Notes under the pieces: generated by a model | Database searches by the model: none | Told to the model about the DNA's origin: nothing | The model's input: only the letters and a program-made list of their open reading frames with translations | NCBI RefSeq assembly: GCF_001270265.1 | Contig: NZ_LGAP01000009.1 | Span: forward strand, 124,001 to 188,000 | DNA: 64,000 bases | Source: Ensifer adhaerens | GTDB lineage: Bacteria; Pseudomonadota; Alphaproteobacteria; Rhizobiales; Rhizobiaceae | Reading direction: 5' to 3' | Shown here: positions 42,571 through 52,691 of the stretch, piece by piece | Numbering within the stretch: position 1 is the first letter of the stretch | Layout: every line of letters starts with the position of its first letter | Position numbers and translations under genes: made by a program

Positions 42571-43347
42571 ATGAACGGGGAAGAGCGGCAATTTGGGCTG
42601 GCGGAGTGCCTGGCCTGTCTGCGGCGGATCGGCAACGATCTCGTCGACGTCGTCTTTCCTCCCGTCTGCTGCGGCTGTGGGCGGCTGATGGGCCGCCATC
42701 GGGCTGTCTGCGCCCCCTGCTGGTCGACGCTTCAATTGATCGAGCGGCCCTACTGCGAAATCCTCGGCCTGCCATTTGCCCATGATCACGGCGAGGGGAC
42801 GGTGTCGCCAGAGGCGATCGCCGATCCGCCGGCCTTCGACCGCCTGCGCTCCGTTGCCATCCACGAGGGCATCGCGCGTGAACTGGTGCATGGATTGAAA
42901 TATCGGGACCGTACCGATCTCGCGCCGATGATGGCGGAATGGATGGTCCGGGCGAGCGACGGCGCCGTCCCGTCCGCGGATGCGATCATACCGGTGCCAC
43001 TGCATGCCTTCCGGCTGTGGGGGCGTAAATACAACCAGGCGGCGGAGCTTGCCCGCGCCGTCGCCGCGCTGTCCGGTCGCCCCTATCTTCCGGCAACGCT
43101 CCACCGCGTCCGCCGCACCACCAAACAGGTCGGGCTCGACGCCAAGGCGCGCGAGGACAATGTTCGCGGCGCCTTTGCCGTTACCGAAAGCGGTAAGCAA
43201 GGTCTCATCGGAAAACGCATCGTTCTCGTCGATGACGTCTATACGACCGGCGCCACCGTTACGGCTGCGACGCGCGCACTGAAGCGGGCGGGGGCCGGAC
43301 ACGTCACGGTTTTAACCTTTGCAAGAGCCATGTCCGGTCTTATATGA
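42571..43347 (+). CDS. ComF-family phosphoribosyltransferase-like protein
   Basis: A 258-residue protein with an N-terminal double zinc ribbon (PVCCGCGRLMGRHRAVCAPC) and a type I phosphoribosyltransferase fold (about 130-258) with IPVPLHAFRLWGRKYNQAAE and the PRPP loop RIVLVDDVYTTGATV. ComF proteins act in DNA uptake in competent bacteria; in alphaproteobacteria the job is less clear. It is followed 47 bases on by glutaredoxin. Confidence 0.88.
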   Translation: MNGEERQFGLAECLACLRRIGNDLVDVVFPPVCCGCGRLMGRHRAVCAPCWSTLQLIERPYCEILGLPFAHDHGEGTVSPEAIADPPAFDRLRSVAIHEGIARELVHGLKYRDRTDLAPMMAEWMVRASDGAVPSADAIIPVPLHAFRLWGRKYNQAAELARAVAALSGRPYLPATLHRVRRTTKQVGLDAKAREDNVRGAFAVTESGKQGLIGKRIVLVDDVYTTGATVTAATRALKRAGAGHVTVLTFARAMSGLI

Positions 43348-43394
43348 CAAATGGAAGTCCGGCATCGTTGCCGGTGAAGGAGCGGTTAGGAAAC

Positions 43395-43652
43395 ATGGCT
43401 TCGGTCGTTATTTATACGCGTCAGTTCTGCGGTTATTGCTCGGCTGCAAAAAAGCTTCTGGAAACCAAGGGCGTCTCGTTCCTCGAACATGATGCGACTT
43501 ACGATCCCCAGGTGCGTCAGAAGATGATCGAGAAATCGCATGGCGGGAGCACTTTCCCGCAGATCTTCATCAACGACATCCATGTCGGCGGCTGCGACGA
43601 TCTGCACGCACTGGAGCGAGCCGGAAAACTCGACGAGCTGCTCGCCGCCTAA
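43395..43652 (+). CDS. grxC: Glutaredoxin 3
   Basis: An 85-residue glutaredoxin with the active site CGYC in YTRQFCGYCSAAKKLL, the cis-proline segment STFPQIFI and the GG motif VGGCDDLHAL. It reduces disulfides and glutathionylated proteins with glutathione. ATG 43395 has TTAGGAAAC upstream. Same direction as comF, likely co-transcribed. Confidence 0.93.
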   Translation: MASVVIYTRQFCGYCSAAKKLLETKGVSFLEHDATYDPQVRQKMIEKSHGGSTFPQIFINDIHVGGCDDLHALERAGKLDELLAA

Positions 43653-43654
43653 AC

Positions 43655-43753
43655 CGTTTCCACTTTAGACAGAGTTATGGAAGCGCTCTATCTTTCTGTT
43701 TCTACGCATTTCCTGACGGGAAAACGCTTCGTACGTTTCCCTGAGATGCTCTG
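43655..43753. repeat. Rhizobial intergenic repeat, family A copy 2
   Basis: Starts CGTTTCCACTTTAGAC, as in copy 1 at 41441, and shares GCGCTCTATCT, CTACGCATTTCCTG and the end AGATGCTCTGAG, with an extra GGGAAAACGCTTCGTACGTT block. It fills the gap between grxC and the nitrilase-family gene. Confidence 0.8.
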
Positions 43754-43768
43754 AGGAGCCCGACTGCG

Positions 43769-44626
43769 ATGACATTCAAGGCTGCCGCCATCCAGATGTG
43801 TTCCGGCGTCGATCCGGCAAGAAATGCCGAGACGATGGCGCGGCTGGTGCGCGAGGCGGCTGGGCACGGGGCGACCTATGTCCAGACGCCGGAGATGACC
43901 GGAGCGCTCCAGCGCGACCGCGCCGGTTTGCGGGCTGTGCTCAGGGATGAGGCGAACGACACCATCGTGCGCGAAGCGGCAGCGCTTGCTGGCGAGCTCG
44001 GCATTCATCTGCATGTCGGATCGACAGCAATTGCGCTTGCCGACGGCAAGATCGCCAATCGCGGCTTCCTGTTCGGTCCGGACGGCGCCAAGATCTGCGA
44101 TTACGACAAGATCCATATGTTCGACGTCGATCTCGACAATGGCGAAAGCTGGCGCGAAAGCGCGGCCTATAGCCCTGGCAGCACGGCGCGCCTGGCGGAC
44201 CTCGATTTCGGCACGTTGGGCTTTGCCATTTGTTATGACGTTCGCTTCCCCGAGCTGTTCCGCCAGCAGGCGGTCGCGGGTGCGCAGGTGATGTCGGTGC
44301 CGGCGGCCTTCACCCGGCAGACCGGCGAAGCGCACTGGGAGATCCTGCTGCGTGCCCGCGCCATCGAGAACGGCTTCTTCGTCATCGCCGCGGCACAGGG
44401 CGGTGTGCATGAGGACGGGCGAGAGACCTTCGGTCATTCGATGATCATCGACCCTTGGGGCAAGGTGCTTGCGGCGGCGGGTGGCGCTGGCGAGGGGATC
44501 GTGCTGGCGGATATCGACGTGGCTGCCGTGCATGCGGCCCGCGCCAAGATCCCGAACCTCAGGAACGCCCGCAGCTTTGCGCTGGACCACGTCTTGCTCG
44601 CTGGCAAGGGAGGTGTTGCCGCTTGA
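43769..44626 (+). CDS. Carbon-nitrogen hydrolase (Nit1-like)
   Basis: A 285-residue member of the nitrilase superfamily. The catalytic triad is visible: Glu in QTPEMTGAL, Lys in CDYDKIHMFDVDL and Cys in GFAICYDVRFPEL. The family member closest in pattern is Nit1, a deaminated-glutathione amidase, a repair enzyme. The stop overlaps the TTG start of the next gene, so the two are coupled, a pair often seen in rhizobia with grxC and comF upstream. Confidence 0.88.
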   Translation: MTFKAAAIQMCSGVDPARNAETMARLVREAAGHGATYVQTPEMTGALQRDRAGLRAVLRDEANDTIVREAAALAGELGIHLHVGSTAIALADGKIANRGFLFGPDGAKICDYDKIHMFDVDLDNGESWRESAAYSPGSTARLADLDFGTLGFAICYDVRFPELFRQQAVAGAQVMSVPAAFTRQTGEAHWEILLRARAIENGFFVIAAAQGGVHEDGRETFGHSMIIDPWGKVLAAAGGAGEGIVLADIDVAAVHAARAKIPNLRNARSFALDHVLLAGKGGVAA

Positions 44627-45051
44627 TCCGCTACACGCTTTCCTGCGATAAGGGCCACGCTTTCGAGGGCTGGTTCTCGTCGAGTGACGACTTCGACCGC
44701 CAGATGGACCGCAAGCTCGTTTCCTGTCCAACCTGCAATTCTACGTCCGTTGCCAAACAGCTGATGGCGCCGTCGATTGCGACGGCGCGCAAGAAGGAAG
44801 CGACGCGGGCGCTGGTCATGGATCAGGCACAGAAGGAAACCGTCGCCAAGATTCGCGAACTGGTAAAAGCGGTGCGCGAAAATGCCGAGGATGTCGGCGA
44901 CCGCTTTCCCGAAGAGGCCCGCAAGATCCACTATGGCGAGGCGGACGAACGTGGTCTCATTGGCCAGGCGACCGTGGAAGAGGCAGTCGCTCTTCTCGAA
45001 GAGGGCATCGCTATCGCGCCGCTGCCCGTGTTGCCCGACGAGATCAACTAA
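44623..45051 (+). CDS. DUF1178 family protein
   Basis: A 142-residue protein beginning MIRYTLSCDKGHAFEGWFSS with a CxxC pair in VSCPTCNSTSVAKQLMAP, probably a zinc ribbon, followed by a helical C-terminus. TTG 44623 is the start: it overlaps the upstream stop, has GGGAGG about ten bases upstream and gives the conserved IRYTL opening; no ATG is suitable. Function unknown; the family usually follows the nitrilase gene. Confidence 0.85.
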   Translation: MIRYTLSCDKGHAFEGWFSSSDDFDRQMDRKLVSCPTCNSTSVAKQLMAPSIATARKKEATRALVMDQAQKETVAKIRELVKAVRENAEDVGDRFPEEARKIHYGEADERGLIGQATVEEAVALLEEGIAIAPLPVLPDEIN

Positions 45052-45186
45052 GCGGCAAGCCGCAAGCCGGTAAGCCTCCTCACGTCAGCTATTTTCATGC
45101 CGTCGGGTGAAATCCCGGAAACACCCTTTAAAAACAGATCGTTGGTTCCCATCTCCGGATCTTTGCAATCCGGGATTTTAACAGCA

Positions 45187-45753
45187 ATGGATCTTTCCGA
45201 CCTTCGTCTTTCCACCGACCGCCTGACGATCCGGCATTTTGCGCCTGAGGACTTCGACGGCTTCCATGCCTATCACCGGCTGCCGGAGGTTTATCGCTAT
45301 CTCTATGCCGATCCGCTCGACGAGGAGCGCGCGCGCGACAAGTTTGCCAAGGCGAGCAATCCGCGACTCGATGAGGATGGTGATGTCGCAGTCTTTGCCG
45401 TCGAACGACGGGCGGATGGCGCGCTGGTCGGCGAGGTGCTGTTGAAGCTTGCAAGCAAGCCGGCGCGACAGGCGGAAACCGGCTATATCTTCAACCCGGC
45501 TTTTGCGGGCAAGGGCTATGCGACCGAAGCGATGCGGGCGGTGCTCGAGCTCGGTTTCTCCAAGCTGAATTTCCATCGGATCTTTGCGCGCCTCGATCCA
45601 CTCAACGCGGGCTCCGTCGGCGTCGTCGAGCGCCTGGGCATGCGCCGCGAGGCGCACCTGATCCAGAACGACCTGTTCAACGGAGCCTGGGGGGACGAGT
45701 TCATCTACGCCCTGCTGCAGCACGAATGGCAGGCCGGGCCGAAGCTCGACTAA
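45187..45753 (+). CDS. RimJ/RimL-type GNAT acetyltransferase
   Basis: A 188-residue protein: TDRLTIRHFAPEDFDGF at the N-terminus, ETGYIFNPAFAGKGYATEAM (acetyl-CoA loop) in the middle and HRIFARLDPLNAGSVGVVER plus LGMRREAHL near the end, all typical of the RimJ/RimL N-terminal protein acetyltransferase group. Target unknown. ATG 45187 is preferred over upstream starts because conservation begins there. Confidence 0.85.
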   Translation: MDLSDLRLSTDRLTIRHFAPEDFDGFHAYHRLPEVYRYLYADPLDEERARDKFAKASNPRLDEDGDVAVFAVERRADGALVGEVLLKLASKPARQAETGYIFNPAFAGKGYATEAMRAVLELGFSKLNFHRIFARLDPLNAGSVGVVERLGMRREAHLIQNDLFNGAWGDEFIYALLQHEWQAGPKLD

Positions 45754-45849
45754 GGCGGCGAGCCAAAAGCAAACCCCGCCGGCGAACAGCGTCGCCGAAG
45801 GGCTCTGCATCGGATTTGGTGCAGGCCCGAGGTGCTGGCGGTCTTCCCG

Positions 45850-46596
45850 CTAAAGCGGGCGCTTGGCGACAATCATGTAGTTGACGTCCATGTCCTTCGA
45901 CAGGTTCCACTGGTTGGACAGCGGATTGAAGAACACACCGGTGCGCTCGGTCAGCTCCAGGCCGCTGGCTACCAGCGGCTTTTCCAGTTCCTCCGGGCGC
46001 ACGAGCTTTTCGTATTGATGCGTGCCGCGCGGCAGCCAGCGCAGAACATTTTCGGCCGCAAAGATCGCGAGCGCCGCCGCCTTCATCGTGCGGTTGATGG
46101 TGGCGACGAACATCAGGCCGCCGGGGCGAACCATATGGGCGCAGGTGGTCATGAAGAAGTCGACATCGGCGACGTGCTCGACCACTTCCATGTTGAGAAC
46201 GATGTCGAAGCTTTCACCCGCTTCGGCAAGTGCTTCGGCCGTCACGGCGCGATAATCCACGGCAACGCCGCTGCCGGCCGCATGGGTCTTGGCAATGCCG
46301 ATATTCTTTTCCGAAGCGTCGGCGCCGACGACGTCAGCCCCCATGCGGGCCATGGGCTCTGACAGCAGACCGCCACCGCAGCCGATATCGAGCAGACGCA
46401 GCCCCTTCAGCGGCTGCGGGCTCTTCGGATCACGGTCGAAATGCTCGGCTACCTTGTCGCGGATATAGGCGAGGCGTACGGGATTGAACTTGTGCAGCGG
46501 CCGGAACTTTCCCGTCGGGTCCCACCATTCGGCGGCCATGGCCGAAAAGCGGTCTACCTCGCTCTGGTCGATCGTCGTGCGCGCTGTCTCGCTCAT
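45850..46596 (-). CDS. ubiG: Ubiquinone biosynthesis O-methyltransferase UbiG
   Basis: A 248-residue class I methyltransferase that performs both O-methylations in ubiquinone synthesis. Seen: [20 protein letters not shown] (the W-W-D-P..G....LH signature), [20 protein letters not shown] (SAM loop), [15 protein letters not shown] and [17 protein letters not shown] 46596 follows GGAGATGGCAGC. In rhizobia it commonly lies next to lysC; here other genes separate them. Confidence 0.93.
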   Translation of the reverse strand: MSETARTTIDQSEVDRFSAMAAEWWDPTGKFRPLHKFNPVRLAYIRDKVAEHFDRDPKSPQPLKGLRLLDIGCGGGLLSEPMARMGADVVGADASEKNIGIAKTHAAGSGVAVDYRAVTAEALAEAGESFDIVLNMEVVEHVADVDFFMTTCAHMVRPGGLMFVATINRTMKAAALAIFAAENVLRWLPRGTHQYEKLVRPEELEKPLVASGLELTERTGVFFNPLSNQWNLSKDMDVNYMIVAKRPL

Positions 46597-46737
46597 GCTG
46601 CCATCTCCTTCATTCTGCCTGATGAAGTCGGACGATCGGGCAGGGATGTCAAGAGGCGGGCAGCGGCCACAACAGCGCATCTGAAGCGGCCGCGCGTGCG
46701 TTCGGCGATGTCCGGTGCCACGTCGAGCAGCCTTCGC

Positions 46738-47286
46738 TCAGGCATCCGGCTGCGGCTGGTAATGCAGGATGACGACACCGGATTTGAGCGGTCGCGTGTG
46801 GGTAAGCTTGAGGGGGGTGCGTTTCGGCAGAGGCTTGAAGAGGGGGACGCCGCCGCCGAGCAGGACCGGGTTGATGCCGAGCCGATATTCGTCGACGAGG
46901 CCTTTCTCCACCAGCTCTGCGGCAAAATCCGCGCTGCCGAAGATGAAGATGGTGCCGCCCTGCTGCGCCTTCAGGCGTTCGACTTCGGCGACTGCGTCGC
47001 CGGAAACGAGCGTGGTGTTGTGCCAGTCACCAGTTTTCAGCGAACGGGAGAAGACGTACTTCTCGACGCCGTTCATGAAGGTGGCGATATCGCCTTCGGC
47101 CCCTGGCCAGTAGGACGCCATCATCTCGTAGGTGACCCGGCCGAAGAGCAAGGTATCGGCTTCGAGTTGGGTTTCGCCGATATAGGCCGCGAGTTCATCC
47201 TCGAAGACGAACCAGCTGATGTCGTGATCGGGTGCTTCGAAGAAGCCGTCGACACTGACCATGTCCCACATGATGACCTTGCGCAT
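46738..47286 (-). CDS. RibD C-terminal-type dihydrofolate reductase family protein
   Basis: A 182-residue protein beginning MRKVIMWDMVSVDGFFEAP, with ADTLLFGRVTYEMMASYWP, EVERLKAQQGGTIFIFGSAD and LLGGGVPLF. This is the small RibD C-terminal/DHFR-fold family, often annotated YyaP/YwjB-like. Reaction unknown. It begins a variable group of genes placed between ubiG and lysC. Confidence 0.85.
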   Translation of the reverse strand: MRKVIMWDMVSVDGFFEAPDHDISWFVFEDELAAYIGETQLEADTLLFGRVTYEMMASYWPGAEGDIATFMNGVEKYVFSRSLKTGDWHNTTLVSGDAVAEVERLKAQQGGTIFIFGSADFAAELVEKGLVDEYRLGINPVLLGGGVPLFKPLPKRTPLKLTHTRPLKSGVVILHYQPQPDA

Positions 47287-47467
47287 AATCGTTTCTCCCG
47301 TTTTCGCTCGCCGCCATTTGCGGCCCTGTTCTTCGACAAACGGATCATTGCAAAACTAGTTTTATTTTGCAAGTGGTTTTGTTTTGATATCGGAATCGCC
47401 AGGCTTGGCGCTGACCCGATCATGGTATCGCTGCGCGGGCGACGGCGAATTCGAGCGAGGAGCGGCC

Positions 47468-48007
47468 ATGCACGCGGAAAGCAGAATCGGTTGGGCGGTT
47501 GAAACCATCGCGCCGCAGTCATCGGAGCGGTTGCTTGAAATCGGCTGCGGCCATGGTGTCGCGGTCACGGGCGTCTGCGAGAAACTCGTCGATGGGCGCA
47601 TCGTCGCGATCGATCGCTCGGCGACGATGATTGCTGCCGCCGGGCGACGAAACGCCAGCCATGTTGCGGCCGGCACGGCGGTCTTTGAGACCGTGGAACT
47701 GGCGGAGGCAGATTTTGGCGACATGCGCTTCGATGCGGCGTTCGCCATCCGCGTCGGTGTCTTCGCCAGGGGCGATCCATCGCGCGAACTTGCGGTCCTT
47801 GCGCGGTTCCTCAAGCCGAATGGCCGGTTCCTCGTCTTCCACGACGAGCCCTCGGGCAATGTCGACGAGATTTCCGACCGGATTGAAACCCGCCTTGCCG
47901 ATAACCGGTGGAGCGTGGAAACGGTCAGGACCCAGAGGGTCGACCGTAGCGACGTCGTCTGCGTGATCGCACGGCCGGGCAAATCCGACAACAGCCGCAT
48001 CGGATGA
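47468..48007 (+). CDS. Class I SAM-dependent methyltransferase
   Basis: A 179-residue protein with the SAM loop ERLLEIGCGHGVAVTGV and VAIDRSATMIAAA. ATG 47468 is preceded by GAGGAGCGG and gives the natural MHAESRIGWAVE start; the frame open from 47384 adds no conserved residues. Substrate unknown. It faces the next, opposite methyltransferase gene. Confidence 0.75.
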   Translation: MHAESRIGWAVETIAPQSSERLLEIGCGHGVAVTGVCEKLVDGRIVAIDRSATMIAAAGRRNASHVAAGTAVFETVELAEADFGDMRFDAAFAIRVGVFARGDPSRELAVLARFLKPNGRFLVFHDEPSGNVDEISDRIETRLADNRWSVETVRTQRVDRSDVVCVIARPGKSDNSRIG

Positions 48008-48066
48008 ACGTGCGGGACAGCATGGGCGAAGCCCGGGCGCGGTTCGGCCCCGGGCTCCAGCCGGTC

Positions 48067-48795
48067 TTATCTCTGTGCGTCGACGATCAGGATCATCGGC
48101 CGTTCCATCTCTTCGGCAAGATCCGGATTGGCGTCGATCTGCGCCGGCGTTGGGTGCCACTCCTCGACGTGACGGATGGCGAAACCGCCGCGCATCAATG
48201 CGTTGAGCGTGGTGCCGATCGTGCGGTGGTACTTGACCACGCCCTTGGCCAGCCAGTCCGTGGTGCGTCGGCCTTCGACGGAATAGTGATCCACCGGCCA
48301 ACGCTTCCCCCCGTTTTCTCCAACCTGCCAGCCCGGGGTGAGCGAGGCCATGTAAATCGGGTGCTCGATGGTGAAAACCAGGTGCGAGCCGGGCATCAGG
48401 GCATTGTGGATCGCCTGAACCAGGCGATCGAAATTCTCGACATAGTGGAATGCGAGCGAGCTGTAGGCGAGGTCGAAGGCGCCGTCTTCGAGTGCAAGTT
48501 GGTCGAGATCGGCGATGCCGTATTCGATCGCCGGATCGGACGTGTCGCGTCGGGCACGGGCGATCATGTTCTCCGATAGGTCGAGCCCAAGGACGCGGGC
48601 GGCACCCTGCTCGCGGGCGAAACGCGAGAACCAGCCGAAGCCGCAGCCGAGATCGACCACGCGTTTGCCTGTCAGATCCGGTAGGGCGGCGCGGATTACC
48701 GGCCATTCGGCCGCACCATCGAGACCGTGCACGGATCGGCCGAGCTGGCTGTAGCCTTCGAAAAATTCCGGTTTGTCGTAGATATTCTGTGCCAT
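48067..48795 (-). CDS. Class I SAM-dependent methyltransferase (small-molecule type)
   Basis: A 242-residue methyltransferase. Seen: KRVVDLGCGFGWFSRFAREQ (SAM loop), GLDLSENMIARARRD, DLAYSSLAFHYVENFDRLVQ and LVFTIEHPIYMA. The N-terminus NIYDKPEFFEGYSQLGRS is common in this group of stand-alone methyltransferases. ATG 48795 is preceded by GGAGAATGA. Substrate unknown. Confidence 0.82.
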   Translation of the reverse strand: MAQNIYDKPEFFEGYSQLGRSVHGLDGAAEWPVIRAALPDLTGKRVVDLGCGFGWFSRFAREQGAARVLGLDLSENMIARARRDTSDPAIEYGIADLDQLALEDGAFDLAYSSLAFHYVENFDRLVQAIHNALMPGSHLVFTIEHPIYMASLTPGWQVGENGGKRWPVDHYSVEGRRTTDWLAKGVVKYHRTIGTTLNALMRGGFAIRHVEEWHPTPAQIDANPDLAEEMERPMILIVDAQR

Positions 48796-49092
48796 TTCAT
48801 TCTCCATCAAAAATGCCGATGGACGGCGCACCCGTCAAAAGAAGAACCCCGTCCGTTTCCGGCGAGGCTGCAGGTGCGCGAACGCTCTTTCGTCAGCGTG
48901 CTCTATCGCCCTGCATCCCGCCTGTTGGGATGCCGGCCGAACGCGCAACGATATGGACGTCATGTTCGCACATGGGTCCGATATCGCCCGATCGCGCCGC
49001 CCAGTCAAGTTCGTTGCTGGCGAAGCCATTGGCCACTTGCGGTTGCCTCTATGGCATAGCGGCGCACGGTATCACCGCGCGCCGCCTGCTCG

Positions 49093-50625
<1,533 letters not shown>

Positions 50626-51329
50626 GTTCGTTCTCTGGACTGCGCGAGCGACGGCAAACATCCACGGGCGGCAAGACTTCTGCCGGGTTGGGCGGATTGT
50701 CGGACCCGATGCACGGTATCGTGCAATGTTCGGGCCGCGTCGGCTCGGAATGGACAACGGCGCAGGCGTTCAAACCGAAACGGTTTTCAGCCGCACCACA
50801 CTGGGGCAGACCAGGGATAAGGTTCGCGAGGACGCGAAGCGATTGTACCGGTCAGCCCTGCAAACGCATCTGCAGGGCGTTGACGGGGCCACGCTGGCGG
50901 TGGTGCCGGAAAAAAGTCATCACAACGCAGCCCTCCTTTCACAATCGAGTTGCGTCGCAGGTTTACCATCGGCGCGAGCAATTTTCAACGGGGCGGCGAC
51001 GGTCGGGTGCGACCGAAGATGGCTCTCGCCATATGTGCAAAGCCGTAAAGCTATCTGGCGGGCCGTTTGTTGCTCCAGGTGATGTCGATTGGCAATATTG
51101 TTGCTCAGCGTGCGGCCAGGTTGCTGTTACGCGGGCCTTATTCCTGCCTTCTTGCCATTGCGCCGCGCGCCCCGATCCGCTAAGAGACGCCGCGACTTTC
51201 CGCTCCCCGAAGCGGTGATTGGCCGATGTCCGAGAAGTCTCCCAAGCTTTTTGACCGTCGGGCGCCGACGGGGGGCGCTTTCCTGTCACGCGCGCTCGCG
51301 CGCAAACATTCGGTACCGGTAGAGGCGAA
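50626..51329. other. Gene-free gap upstream of lysC
   Basis: About 700 bases between the ABC-F start and lysC. Frames here are short, Arg-rich shadows without ribosome binding sites. It should hold the divergent promoters, but I cannot assign them. The final stretch before lysC ends with GGTAGAGGCGAA, a usable ribosome binding site. Confidence 0.5.
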
Positions 51330-52604
51330 ATGGCACGCATCGTGATGAAATTCGGCGGAACTTCCGTCGCTGATTTGGACCGCATTCACAATGTTGCTCG
51401 CCATGTGAAACGTGAAGTCGACGCCGGCCACGAGGTCGCGGTCGTCGTTTCCGCCATGTCCGGCAAGACCAACGAACTCGTCGGCTGGGTGCAGAACATA
51501 CCCAAGGTCGCCGGCAGCAACGCTCCGTTTTACGACGCGCGCGAATATGACGCCGTCGTTGCCTCCGGCGAGCAGGTGACCTCTGGACTTCTCGCGATCG
51601 CGCTGCAGTCGATGGGCATCAATGCGCGCTCCTGGCAGGGCTGGCAGATTCCGATCCGCACCGACAACGCTCATGGCGCCGCCCGCATTCTCGACATCGA
51701 AGGTGCCGACATCATCCGCCGCATGGGCGAGGGCCAGGTGGCCGTGGTCGCCGGCTTCCAGGGCCTTGGCCCGGACAATCGCCTGGCGACGCTTGGCCGC
51801 GGCGGCTCCGATACATCGGCGGTTGCGATTGCCGCTGCCGTCAAGGCTGACCGTTGCGACATCTACACCGACGTCGACGGCGTCTACACGACCGACCCGC
51901 GCATCGAGCCGAAGGCGCGGCGTCTGAAAAAGATCGCGTTCGAGGAAATGCTGGAAATGGCATCGCTCGGCGCCAAGGTGCTGCAGGTGCGCTCGGTCGA
52001 GCTTGCCATGGTGCACAAGGTCCGTACCTTCGTGCGTTCGTCTTTCGAGGATCCCGATGCGCCGGGCATGGGTGACCTTCTCAATCCGCCCGGCACGCTG
52101 ATTTGTGATGAGGAAGAAATCGTGGAACAGGAAGTCGTAACCGGCATTGCCTATGCCAAGGATGAAGCCCAGATTTCGCTGCGCCGTCTTGCCGACCGGC
52201 CGGGCGTTTCCGCCGCGATCTTCGGGCCGTTGGCCGAAGCCCATATCAATGTCGACATGATCGTCCAGAACATCTCGGAAGATGGTTCGAAGACCGACAT
52301 GACCTTCACCGTTCCCTCCGGCGATGTCGACAAGGCGCTCCGGGTGCTTGGCGACAACAAGGAAAAGATCGGCTACGACGTGATCCAGTCGGAAGCCGGC
52401 CTCGTCAAGGTTTCGGTCATCGGCATCGGCATGCGCAGTCACGCCGGCGTTGCCGCGTCGGCGTTCCGTGCGCTCGCCGACAAGGGCATCAACATCAAGG
52501 CGATCACCACCTCCGAAATCAAGATCTCGATCCTGATCGACGGGCCCTATGCCGAATTGGCAGTTCGTACTTTGCATTCCGCTTACGGTCTCGATAAGAG
52601 TTAA
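51330..52604 (+). CDS. lysC: Aspartate kinase
   Basis: A 424-residue aspartokinase, first step of the lysine, threonine and methionine pathway. Seen: N-terminal VMKFGGTSVADL, the aspartate/ATP site LGRGGSDTSAVAIAAAVKAD and DIYTDVDGVYTTDPR, and two ACT domains (about 262-424) with GPLAEAHINVDMIVQNIS and HAGVAASAFRALADKGINIK that allow feedback inhibition. Length matches the rhizobial enzyme. Confidence 0.97.
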   Translation: MARIVMKFGGTSVADLDRIHNVARHVKREVDAGHEVAVVVSAMSGKTNELVGWVQNIPKVAGSNAPFYDAREYDAVVASGEQVTSGLLAIALQSMGINARSWQGWQIPIRTDNAHGAARILDIEGADIIRRMGEGQVAVVAGFQGLGPDNRLATLGRGGSDTSAVAIAAAVKADRCDIYTDVDGVYTTDPRIEPKARRLKKIAFEEMLEMASLGAKVLQVRSVELAMVHKVRTFVRSSFEDPDAPGMGDLLNPPGTLICDEEEIVEQEVVTGIAYAKDEAQISLRRLADRPGVSAAIFGPLAEAHINVDMIVQNISEDGSKTDMTFTVPSGDVDKALRVLGDNKEKIGYDVIQSEAGLVKVSVIGIGMRSHAGVAASAFRALADKGINIKAITTSEIKISILIDGPYAELAVRTLHSAYGLDKS

Positions 52605-52691
52605 TCGACCGGTGATTGATTTGGGATTCGCGGTGTTTTTGGCCGCGCGTCCCGTTGTCGCCGTCTACTCTATTTCGGGAGACCCTACGCG

